Shown: positions 26,329 through 34,640 of the stretch, piece by piece | Numbering within the stretch: position 1 is the stretch's first letter | Layout: every line of letters begins with the position of its first letter | Assembly: GCA_015059285.1 (NCBI GenBank) | Contig: SVAS01000004.1 | Coordinates: 32,643 to 96,642 of the forward strand | Direction of reading: 5' to 3' | Origin: Bacillota bacterium | GTDB taxonomy: Bacteria; Bacillota_I; Bacilli_A; RF39; UBA660 | DNA length: 64,000 nt | Position numbers and translations under genes: made by a program | The notes under the pieces: generated by a model | Databases searched by the model: none | What the model was told of the DNA's origin: nothing | The model's input: only the letters and a program-made list of their open reading frames with translations

Positions 26329-27327
26329 ATGAAGAAAAAAGGGTTTACGTTAATTGAGTTACTAGCCGTAATAGTAATACTAGCAATAATAGCACTAATC
26401 GCAGTACCAGTTATTATAAATATTATAAGTAGTGCAAGAGAAAGTGCGTTTGAGGATACTGCATATGGACTAATAAGTGCTGGGGAAATGTATTATGCAC
26501 AAGAATTATTAGAAAATGGAATGACAAGTGATGTAGAATTCACAATTGAAGATGGAAAGTTTGTAGGAGAAAACAAATTGGAAGTTAAAGGCGCGTTACC
26601 AACAAATGGTAAAATCAAAGTTACCCGTGATGGAAAAGTAGCACTAGCGATATCAAATGGAACAATGTGTATAACAAAGGGATACAATGATGGTAAAATT
26701 GATCTAGAAGAAGATGTGGATAATTGTGTATTACCAACAGGAGAACCACAACTAGGCACTTTAGTATATTTAGTAAAAACAAATGATTTTGCCACCACAA
26801 TTAATGCATGTGCAACAAATGGTAATGAATGTGCACCAGGAACACCATTTGCGATAGAAGTAGCCCCAGGAGAAGTTAAAAACTTCTATGTAGTAAGTGA
26901 TGTCGATAATAAAGTCACATTGATTATGGATAGAAACATTGGTAATGCAGTAGAGTGGAATACATCAGGAAATAATGCAGACGGTCCAATCACAGTGTTA
27001 AATTATTTAGAAAGTCAAACAAGTAATTGGACAAATATAGCAGCGAAGGACTATACATTAACAGATAGTGTATATGGAACAATCACAAGAGCCAATGCGC
27101 GTGCAAGAATGTTAACAGAAACAGAAGCAAATGCAATAATTGGCTATGATTGGTCATATGAGAATTTAGATGAAGATGTAGGCCCTTGGGGTTACTGGCT
27201 AAGCTCTGCCCATACGAAACTTGCTAGCGATGCTTTGAGTGTGGGTGTTTACGGTGACATTGACTGCGGTGGCATCGACGCTGGCAACTTTGGTGTGCGT
27301 CCAGTAATAGAGATTTCAAAAAAATAA
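26329..27327 (+). CDS. Type IV pilin-like protein, second copy (variable C terminus diverged)
   Basis: This 332-residue paralogue has the prepilin site G|FTLIELLAV and the conserved C-terminal domain ending FGVRPVIEISKK. Its last variable stretch (27211-27290) is again GC-rich, with codons CAT, AGC, GAT, AGT, GGT, TAC, GAC and TGC at positions matching the variable codons of the first copy. It is one codon shorter and its frame residues differ, so it may use another template or be an older target. The leader (CTTGTTAGAATAGGAGTGAG) is shared with the third copy. Confidence 0.82.
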   Translation: MKKKGFTLIELLAVIVILAIIALIAVPVIINIISSARESAFEDTAYGLISAGEMYYAQELLENGMTSDVEFTIEDGKFVGENKLEVKGALPTNGKIKVTRDGKVALAISNGTMCITKGYNDGKIDLEEDVDNCVLPTGEPQLGTLVYLVKTNDFATTINACATNGNECAPGTPFAIEVAPGEVKNFYVVSDVDNKVTLIMDRNIGNAVEWNTSGNNADGPITVLNYLESQTSNWTNIAAKDYTLTDSVYGTITRANARARMLTETEANAIIGYDWSYENLDEDVGPWGYWLSSAHTKLASDALSVGVYGDIDCGGIDAGNFGVRPVIEISKK

Positions 27328-27330
27328 AAC

Positions 27331-27371
27331 AAAAAACTAATAACTTAATTATCAAAGTTATTAGTTTTTTT
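27331..27371. terminator. Bidirectional terminator
   Basis: A stem of about 15 bp (AAAACTAATAACTT with AAGTTATTAGTTTT) separates the pilin-like gene from the converging radical SAM gene and overlaps the end of the latter. Confidence 0.85.
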
Positions 27372-28296
27372 GTAATTTTATTCCTTGATAAGAATTTCTT
27401 TTAACCAATTCTTTATCTATTTCGTTTAAAACTCCAAATTTTTTAATTAACCAAGTTGGCTCAATTAGATCATCTACTTTAGGATCCCCTGTAATTCTAT
27501 TAATAACTATTTCTGGTCTTAATAGTTCTAGTTGATCACAAGTAATACCTACATATTCTTCTTTAGTTAATACATGAAATGGTTTTTCTTTATATAATTT
27601 GGCTAGTTCTGTATTTTTTAGAATATGAAGCATATGAATTTTGATTCCTTGAATATCTAGTTTATTTAGATATTTAACTGTATCAAGCATCATTTCTTTT
27701 GTTTCATAGGGTAGACCATTAATAATGTGAACAACGACATTAATATTTCTTTCTCTTAATTTTTTTACCATTTGTTCAAAACATTCTAATGTATGACATC
27801 TATTAATTAAGATAGATGTTTTTTCATGTATTGTTTGCAAACCTAATTCAATAGTTAAATAAGTTCTTTTGTTTAACTGCTCTAAATAATCCAAACATTC
27901 ACTAGTTATAGCATCACACCTAGTAGCTATTGATAAACCAATAACATTTTCTTGTTTTAAAATAAGTTCATATTTTTCTTTTAATATATTTATATCAGCG
28001 TATGTATTAGTATGTGCTTGAAAGTAACCTATATATTTTCCGTCTGGCCATTTTTTATGCATAATATTTTTTATTTCATTAAATTGTGTAACTAAATCTT
28101 GATTTTTATTTCCGGCATATTCGCCACTTCCTAAATTAGAACAATAAATACAACCTTTAGTACCAACTTTGCCATCTATATTAGGACATGTGAATCCGGC
28201 ATTTAAACTTATTTTAAAAACTTTAGAGTTAAATTTATGTTTATAAAAATAATCCAAAGTATGGTATCTTTTATTTGTATCGCTGTATTTAAACAT
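27361..28296 (-). CDS. TIGR01212-type radical SAM protein (YtqA/YhcC-like)
   Basis: The 311 residues include the cysteine cluster CPNIDGKVGTKGCIYC of this subfamily, then GLSIATRCDAI, ELGLQT and the HIINGLPYET strand. The family uses an iron-sulphur cluster and S-adenosylmethionine, and its substrate in Firmicutes is unclear. I chose the ATG at 28296, with GAAGTGAG just upstream, over one 33 bases earlier. Confidence 0.88.
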   Translation of the reverse strand: MFKYSDTNKRYHTLDYFYKHKFNSKVFKISLNAGFTCPNIDGKVGTKGCIYCSNLGSGEYAGNKNQDLVTQFNEIKNIMHKKWPDGKYIGYFQAHTNTYADINILKEKYELILKQENVIGLSIATRCDAITSECLDYLEQLNKRTYLTIELGLQTIHEKTSILINRCHTLECFEQMVKKLRERNINVVVHIINGLPYETKEMMLDTVKYLNKLDIQGIKIHMLHILKNTELAKLYKEKPFHVLTKEEYVGITCDQLELLRPEIVINRITGDPKVDDLIEPTWLIKKFGVLNEIDKELVKRNSYQGIKLQKN

Positions 28297-28390
28297 AATC
28301 TCACTTCTTTTCTTATAATATTTTATCATAAAATGTAAAAAAACTTTATAAAAACAATAAAGTTTGATATAATTAAATAGGAGGTAAAAT

Positions 28391-29809
28391 ATGAAAAAGT
28401 ATGGTTTATTAAAGGCAATAGGAATATGTTTTTTAATATTTGTTGTTCTTAGTTGGATAATTCCAACGGGTAGTTATAGTACAGGTGAATATGTTAAGGC
28501 TTTAACTTCTCCTGTAGGACTTACAGATTTATTCTATTATCCTGTTATTACATTTGGAACATTTATTCAATATGGATTATTATTTTTAATTCTAGGTGGA
28601 TTCTATGGTGTAATGAATAAAACTGGAGTTTACAAAAAATGGGTAGATGGGATTGCTAAAAGATTTAAGGGTAAAGAAAAAAGATTTTTAATTCTTACAA
28701 TTTCAATTTTAACAATCTTATCAGCACTAACAGGTTTACAACTTGCATTATTTGTTTTAGTACCATTATTAGTGGCTGTTATTTTAACTTTAGGTTACGA
28801 TAAAATTGTTGCTTTTGTATCTACAGTAGGTGCCATATTAGTTGGTGGTATGGGTTCATTATATGGAGTAAATAGTGGACATATTAATGCGGCTTTAAGC
28901 CTTGATATGCATAATAATATTATTGCTAGAATAATATTATTAGCAGTACTTACTTTCTTACTTATTATGTTTGTTATTAAAAAATCTAATTTAAAAGATA
29001 GTAAGAAAAAGACAAAAGAAGAAACTCTTTTAGAAATTCCATTATTAGATACTAAAGAAACTAGTAAAAAAAGCGTTACACCATTAGTTATTATTTTCAG
29101 TTTAGTAATGCTTGTATTATTAGTAAGTATGTATAGTTGGAATTATACATTAGGTATTACTTTATTTGATAATGTATATGAAACTTTAATGGGAATTACT
29201 ATTAAAGATTATCCAATATTTCAAAATTTAATTGGTGACATTTCACCATTTGGTTATTGGGATACATATGAAATGTGTTTTGTTTTAATAGCTGGATCTT
29301 TATTATTAGGATGGATTTATAGTATTAAATTATCTGATACTATTAAAGCTTTTTTTGAAGGCGCTAAAAAAATGTTAAAAGTTGCTTTCTATGTAACTTT
29401 AGCAAATATTGTTTTCACACTTATGATTTCAGCTTCTGATAGTTCAATATTAAATACAATTAATCATTATTTATTATCAATGTCTGAAGGATTTAATATA
29501 GTAGTAGTATCATTACTTTCATTAGTAGGTTCTTTCTTCTATAATAATTTTTATTATTTAGCTAACATGACTTTAACTTCAGCTACTACAGTGTATACTG
29601 ATACAACGATGTATGGCGTATTTGGTATTTTATTCCAAAGTTTATATAGCTTTGCTATGTTTATTTTACCAACAAGTTTTATTTTAATAGCTGGACTTAG
29701 TATGTTGGATATTTCTTGGAAAGAATGGTTTAAATATATTTGGAAATACTTAATCCAAGCATTTATTATTATTCTTATAGCCTCAGTTATAGTATTTATA
29801 CTTATATAA
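28391..29809 (+). CDS. Predicted multi-pass transporter (YfcC/DcuC-like)
   Basis: The 472 residues have about twelve membrane helices. The opening WIIPTGSY, and a repeated architecture with VLVPLLVAVI and SASDSSILNTI, resemble the YfcC/DcuC group of carboxylate or amino acid carriers. The substrate cannot be read. The gene is transcribed alone from an AGGAGG start and ends in a terminator. Confidence 0.7.
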   Translation: MKKYGLLKAIGICFLIFVVLSWIIPTGSYSTGEYVKALTSPVGLTDLFYYPVITFGTFIQYGLLFLILGGFYGVMNKTGVYKKWVDGIAKRFKGKEKRFLILTISILTILSALTGLQLALFVLVPLLVAVILTLGYDKIVAFVSTVGAILVGGMGSLYGVNSGHINAALSLDMHNNIIARIILLAVLTFLLIMFVIKKSNLKDSKKKTKEETLLEIPLLDTKETSKKSVTPLVIIFSLVMLVLLVSMYSWNYTLGITLFDNVYETLMGITIKDYPIFQNLIGDISPFGYWDTYEMCFVLIAGSLLLGWIYSIKLSDTIKAFFEGAKKMLKVAFYVTLANIVFTLMISASDSSILNTINHYLLSMSEGFNIVVVSLLSLVGSFFYNNFYYLANMTLTSATTVYTDTTMYGVFGILFQSLYSFAMFILPTSFILIAGLSMLDISWKEWFKYIWKYLIQAFIIILIASVIVFILI

Positions 29810-29832
29810 GAGATGATTACATCTCTTTTTTT
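29808..29832 (+). terminator. Terminator
   Basis: AAGAGATG and CATCTCTT form the stem, followed by a T-rich tract. Confidence 0.85.
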
Positions 29833-29886
29833 CTTTCTTTTCTTTTAATTCTATGATAAAATATTAATAGAAAGTAGGGCTTTTAT

Positions 29887-30771
29887 ATGGATAAGTATTA
29901 TGGTATTTATTATTTCATATGTATTATTTGGTGTTTAGCATTTATTGGTATGACTTTATATTTATATTTTAATAATAGCAGACCTTATGTCGCAAAATTT
30001 AAAGAACGATTTTATCCAAGAATTCCTTCTAATTTAAATCCAGGAGAATTAAGTAATTTAATGTATAAAAAAGTTTTTCCAGAGGTTTTTACAGCAACCA
30101 TCATGGTTTTAGTAAAAAAAGATATATTAATACTTAAAAGACATAAAAAAGAATATACTTTGTCATTAAATAAACTTGATGCTAAACTTTCACCTAGTCA
30201 AAAATTAGTTTTAAATATTTTAATTAATGATATTGGTAATGGCGAAAAAGTAACTTTTAAACAAATAGAAGATTATTGTAAAAGCCCACGTAATTGTTCA
30301 GAGTTTTTACTTAATTATCAATTATGGTCTAAAATGATTACTAAAGAATCTAATAAAAAAAGATTTTATGAAGATAAAACTCAATATAATCAAGTAAAAT
30401 CTATGCGTATGATTGGAATAATTTTGTTTTTAATAAATATTATATTTAATTATCATAGTTTAATTGGTTATGCAATTATTGTTCCTGCTTGTTTTATAGT
30501 TTTATATTTTTATAAAATTTATAAAAGAACAGAAAGTGCGAATGAAGAATATAGTAAGTGGCTTGCTTTTAAACGTTATTTAGTACATATTGATGATTTT
30601 GTTTATCAAAAAGATGATATTGCAAGTTATATTATTTATGGGTTAGTATTAAAAATGCCAGATTTAGAAAAAAAATTAACTGATTTTCATTGTGTTGAAA
30701 AACTAAATAATTTAATAACTCATAATGTAGTTATGGCGAATTTAAAAGGTAGTAGGAGTTTTCATCGTTAA
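29887..30771 (+). CDS. DUF2207 C-terminal-like membrane protein
   Basis: The 294 residues lack the signal peptide and outside domain of DUF2207 proteins. They do match the cytoplasmic part of the protein at 17477: a first membrane helix, FYPRIPSNLNPGELS (compare the DNPPASIGYL region), two middle helices near 177-208, and KRTESANEEYSKWLAFKRYL before YIIYGLVL. It looks like a shortened paralogue without the glycine tail. It shares one base with the metallopeptidase gene that follows. Confidence 0.7.
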   Translation: MDKYYGIYYFICIIWCLAFIGMTLYLYFNNSRPYVAKFKERFYPRIPSNLNPGELSNLMYKKVFPEVFTATIMVLVKKDILILKRHKKEYTLSLNKLDAKLSPSQKLVLNILINDIGNGEKVTFKQIEDYCKSPRNCSEFLLNYQLWSKMITKESNKKRFYEDKTQYNQVKSMRMIGIILFLINIIFNYHSLIGYAIIVPACFIVLYFYKIYKRTESANEEYSKWLAFKRYLVHIDDFVYQKDDIASYIIYGLVLKMPDLEKKLTDFHCVEKLNNLITHNVVMANLKGSRSFHR

Positions 30772-31406
30772 TGAAATATATAATTAATAATGAGGAATAT
30801 GAAGTTGTTATAGAAAAAAAGAATAATAAAAATACATATATTAGAGTAAAAGAAGATTTGAAAATATATGTTACTACTAATTATTTTGTATCTAAATCGT
30901 ATATTAAAAGTCTTTTAGATAATAATATAGATTATTTAGAAAATATGCTAAATAAGCGTAAACAACAACTTGAAAGAAATGCATGCTTTTATTATTTAGG
31001 TAATAAATATGATATAATATTAGTATCTAGTTTTGATAGTTTAGAAGTACTAGGCAATAAAATATACGCTAAAGATAATAAGATGGTTGAAAAATGGTAT
31101 AAAAAACAAATGGAGAGTTTATTTAAAGAACGTTTGCTTTTAAACTATAACCAATTTGAAGAAGATATTCCTTTTCCTAATTTAAAAATTAGAAATATGA
31201 AAACTAGATGGGGAGTATGTAATAAAAAAAGTAAGACAATTACTTTAAATTCTAATTTGATGAAATATGATATAACTAAGTTAGATTATGTTATAATTCA
31301 TGAACTTTCCCATTTTATATATTTTGATCATTCTAGTAATTTTTGGAATTTAGTTGCCAAATATTGTAAGAATTATAAAAAAGTTCGTAAAGAATTACGT
31401 GATTAG
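30771..31406 (+). CDS. YgjP-like zinc metallopeptidase
   Basis: The 211 residues carry TRWGVCNKKSKTITLNSNL and the zinc motif IIHELSHFIYFDHSSNFW of the YgjP/DUF45 (M48-like) family. No signal peptide is present. Its ATG lies inside the stop codon of the DUF2207-like gene, so the two are coupled. The substrate is unknown. Confidence 0.88.
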   Translation: MKYIINNEEYEVVIEKKNNKNTYIRVKEDLKIYVTTNYFVSKSYIKSLLDNNIDYLENMLNKRKQQLERNACFYYLGNKYDIILVSSFDSLEVLGNKIYAKDNKMVEKWYKKQMESLFKERLLLNYNQFEEDIPFPNLKIRNMKTRWGVCNKKSKTITLNSNLMKYDITKLDYVIIHELSHFIYFDHSSNFWNLVAKYCKNYKKVRKELRD

Positions 31407-31415
31407 AGGTGAAGT

Positions 31416-32657
31416 ATGAAAAAGGTTTTTAATATAGTTTTAATAGGTTTAATTATGATACCGTTTTTAACAGTACCTTTAAGTAAGGTTGAAGCAGAAA
31501 CACTTAGAGAATTAAAAGAAAAATTAGAAAAGACAAAGCAAGAGTTAAAAAATCAACAAGAGCAGGAAAAATTAACTCAAGCAGAAATTGATAAAATAAA
31601 TGCTAATATTTCTAATATTAATGCAACAATTAAACAGATTGGCGAAGATATGATTAAGCTTAATGAAGAAATAGAAAAAGCTAAAGTAGAAATAGCTGAA
31701 AAGGATGAACAAATTAAAGAAGTTATTAATTTTTTACAAGTTTCTAGTGGAGAGTCTGAATATATGGAATATATATTTGGTGCTCAAAATTTTACAGATT
31801 TTATTTATCGTGTATCTATAACAGAACAAATGACTGAATATAATAACCATTTAATAGATGAAGCTAATGCTTTAATAGAAAGCAATAAAAAAAGGCAAGT
31901 AGAACTTACTAATAAGGAGAAAGAACTTGAACAAAAGCAAGTAGCTTTAGCTGCAGAACTAAAAAAAGTAAAAGCAGATTTATCAAAAATATATGATATT
32001 TTTGTTGATTTAGAAGAATCGATTAAAGTTCAAGAATCAACTGTTAAAATGTATGAACAAGATTTAAATTGTGGATTAGATGAAGATACAGATGCTTGTC
32101 TTCAAAGAGTTTTACGCGAAAATTTAGAGATTGCTTTATCTAGTGCAATATTTACAAGACCAACAACATCAGGTTATATTTCAAGTAATTTTGGTCCTAG
32201 AGGTTTTTGGCTAAATGGTAGATGGACAGAAGATTATCATACTGGTATTGATATAGCTAATCCACTGGGAACGCCAGTATATTCAACAAGTGTTGGGGTT
32301 GTTTCAGCTATAACTTGGAAATATTCTTGTGGTGGTAATATGGTATTTATTCACCACTGGATAAATGGAAGAACTTATACAAGTTTATATATGCACTTAT
32401 ATCAAGTTAATGTAAAAGTTGGGGATGTTGTAACTGGTAATACGGTTATTGGTACAGTTGGAGGAGATCCTGGTGTTACTTGGTGGGATGGATGTTCAAC
32501 TGGTTCGCATTTACACTTCACGTTATTAAATGGTCTGGTTGGAGATGATTATTATGCTTGGGGTGATATGTTCTATGCAAGTTTAATTGATCCAAGAACA
32601 AAAGTTACATTCCCACCATATGGCGGATCATTCTATGATCGTACTAGTAAATATTAA
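31416..32657 (+). CDS. Secreted M23 peptidoglycan hydrolase with coiled coil
   Basis: The 413 residues begin with a signal peptide ending near VEAET. A long coiled coil follows (about residues 27-215), then a C-terminal M23 (LytM) domain with HTGIDIA (first zinc ligands), TSLYMHL and GSHLHF (HxH). This EnvC-like layout suggests a regulated murein endopeptidase for cell division or sporulation. The start has GAGGTG. Confidence 0.92.
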   Translation: MKKVFNIVLIGLIMIPFLTVPLSKVEAETLRELKEKLEKTKQELKNQQEQEKLTQAEIDKINANISNINATIKQIGEDMIKLNEEIEKAKVEIAEKDEQIKEVINFLQVSSGESEYMEYIFGAQNFTDFIYRVSITEQMTEYNNHLIDEANALIESNKKRQVELTNKEKELEQKQVALAAELKKVKADLSKIYDIFVDLEESIKVQESTVKMYEQDLNCGLDEDTDACLQRVLRENLEIALSSAIFTRPTTSGYISSNFGPRGFWLNGRWTEDYHTGIDIANPLGTPVYSTSVGVVSAITWKYSCGGNMVFIHHWINGRTYTSLYMHLYQVNVKVGDVVTGNTVIGTVGGDPGVTWWDGCSTGSHLHFTLLNGLVGDDYYAWGDMFYASLIDPRTKVTFPPYGGSFYDRTSKY

Positions 32658-32705
32658 ACGACAAAAAAATTAATACTTTTGTATTATAGTAATGTTGGTG
32701 ATAAT

Positions 32706-32876
32706 ATGAAAGTTAAAATATTTGATGAAAATCATGAAAAGGATTTAGAACAATCTATAAATGAATTTTTAGCTGAAAATGAAAGAGAAATTATTGATAT
32801 TAAATTTGAAACAGCAATTAGTGTTTTTTCAGAGGAACAAATATATTGTTTTTCAGCTATGATTATATACAAATAA
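32706..32876 (+). CDS. cse60: Sporulation protein Cse60-like
   Basis: The 56 residues match the Cse60 family: an opening VKIFDENHEKDLEQSINEFL, then IIDIKFETA and the end QIYCFSAMIIYK. In Bacillus cse60 is transcribed by sigma-E in the mother cell, and its molecular role is unclear. I chose the ATG at 32706, with TTGGTG just before it, over an earlier in-frame ATG. It lies between a wall hydrolase and a flippase. Confidence 0.75.
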   Translation: MKVKIFDENHEKDLEQSINEFLAENEREIIDIKFETAISVFSEEQIYCFSAMIIYK

Positions 32877-32896
32877 AAGAGATTTTATCTCTTTTT
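32875..32896 (+). terminator. Terminator after cse60
   Basis: AAAAGAGAT and ATCTCTTTT form the stem, overlapping the end of the gene. Confidence 0.75.
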
Positions 32897-32911
32897 CATT
32901 AGAGGTGAATT

Positions 32912-34549
32912 ATGAAAAAAAATAATTTTTTAGAAGGGGCAATGATAGCGACTATTGGAATAATTATGTGTAAAATAATAGGAGTATTATATGTTATTCC
33001 ATTTTATAAAATAATAGGTACTAAAGGAGGTACTTTATATAGTTATGCTTATTCTATATATGCAGTATTTTTAACACTTTCTTCAACAGGAATACCACTT
33101 GCTATTAGTAAAATGGTCAGTGAATATAATAGTTTAGAGTATTATCATACAAAAGAAAGAGTTTATAAACTAGGTCGTATTATTATTGTAGGCATTGGTT
33201 TTGTTTCTTTCTTAGCGTTAATCATTTTAGCTCCTAGTATTGCTAAGATGATTATTGGTGATATGCAAGGTGGAAATACTATAGAAAGTATTACTATGGT
33301 AATTCGTGTCATATCTTCTGCTTTACTTATTGTTCCTTTACTTAGTGTTACTAAAGGTTATTTACAAGGACATAAATTTATAACACCTAGTAGTATGTCT
33401 CAAGTAATTGAACAAATAATCCGTGTACTAGTTATTATAGTCGGTAGTTATACAGCTATTAAAGTATTTGATTTAAGTGTTGATACTGCTGTTGGTATAG
33501 CTGTTTTTGGAGCCACTATAGGAGCATTAGTCGCATACATTTATTTAGTATCTAAAATTTCTAAAAATAAAAATAATTTAAATAAAAATATGCCTATAAC
33601 TCGTGAAGAAGCAAAAATAACCAATAAAGATTTAATTAAAAAAATAATTGTATATGCTTTACCATTTATTGTTATTGATTTAGTTAAATCCGCATACTCA
33701 TTAGTTGATACAATGACTGTTGTTAGGACTTTAGATTTGTTAGGAAAAAGCGCTAATTATGCTGAAACAACTTTAGGGGTAATTACAACCTGGGGAACTA
33801 AATTAAATATGATTGTTATATCTATTTCCTTGGGTATTGTTGTAAGTTTAATTCCAAATATTGCAAGTAGTTATATCAAAAAAGATATGAAAGATGTTAA
33901 TAAAAAAGTAAATCAATCTATACAAGCATTACTTTTGATTACTTTACCAATGGTAGTAGGAATTGCTTTTTTAGCAACGCCTATTTGGAATGTTTTTTAT
34001 GGATTTGATGCTTTAAGTATAAACATTTTTAGAGCATTTATATTTCAAGCTCTTTCATTTTCAATATTTACCGTATTAATTAATATTATGCAGACACTAA
34101 ATAATACTAAAGTAACTTTTATTGCTTTACTAGCAAGTTTCATATTTAAAGTGATTTTAAATATACCATTTATGCATTTGTGTAAAATAATTAATATACC
34201 TTTATATTTAGGACCAATAATTGTTACTTTAATTACCCAATTTTTAGCAATCTTCTACATCATTTATGTGCTAAAAAGAACTTATAAAATTAATTTTAAA
34301 GAAACAAGAGAAGTATCTATAAAAATTATTTTAACAACTGGAATTATGCTAATGGTATTAATGATCTTAAACTTATTTATTGATATTAATATAACAAGTA
34401 GAATGTTATCAATATTATATATTATGTTATATACATTCATAGGAGTTTTAGTATATGGAATAATAATGTTTAAAACGAAAACTTTAGAAAATGTGTTAGG
34501 TAGTAACTTGATTAATTCTATTTTAACTAAATTACATCTAAAAAAATAA
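32912..34549 (+). CDS. Polysaccharide/lipid II flippase family protein (SpoVB/MurJ-like)
   Basis: The 545 residues have about fourteen membrane helices. The MOP-superfamily opening is GAMIATIGIIMCKIIGVLYVIPFYKIIG when read in two parts, with GTLYSYAYSIYAVF and VTKGYLQGHKFITPSS. SpoVB and YtgP/MurJ proteins move lipid-linked wall precursors outward. Its neighbour cse60 favours a spore cortex role, but a vegetative role is equally possible. Confidence 0.85.
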   Translation: MKKNNFLEGAMIATIGIIMCKIIGVLYVIPFYKIIGTKGGTLYSYAYSIYAVFLTLSSTGIPLAISKMVSEYNSLEYYHTKERVYKLGRIIIVGIGFVSFLALIILAPSIAKMIIGDMQGGNTIESITMVIRVISSALLIVPLLSVTKGYLQGHKFITPSSMSQVIEQIIRVLVIIVGSYTAIKVFDLSVDTAVGIAVFGATIGALVAYIYLVSKISKNKNNLNKNMPITREEAKITNKDLIKKIIVYALPFIVIDLVKSAYSLVDTMTVVRTLDLLGKSANYAETTLGVITTWGTKLNMIVISISLGIVVSLIPNIASSYIKKDMKDVNKKVNQSIQALLLITLPMVVGIAFLATPIWNVFYGFDALSINIFRAFIFQALSFSIFTVLINIMQTLNNTKVTFIALLASFIFKVILNIPFMHLCKIINIPLYLGPIIVTLITQFLAIFYIIYVLKRTYKINFKETREVSIKIILTTGIMLMVLMILNLFIDINITSRMLSILYIMLYTFIGVLVYGIIMFKTKTLENVLGSNLINSILTKLHLKK

Positions 34550-34573
34550 TTCAACGAAAGTTGAATTTTTTTT
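34548..34573 (+). terminator. Terminator after the flippase gene
   Basis: AATTCAAC, loop GAAA, GTTGAATT, then a T run. Confidence 0.9.
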
Positions 34574-34640
34574 GTTATCCTGTTTAAAAAGACAAAATAT
34601 TCATCATTATAATCATAGAATAGAAATGGGAGATGATAAT

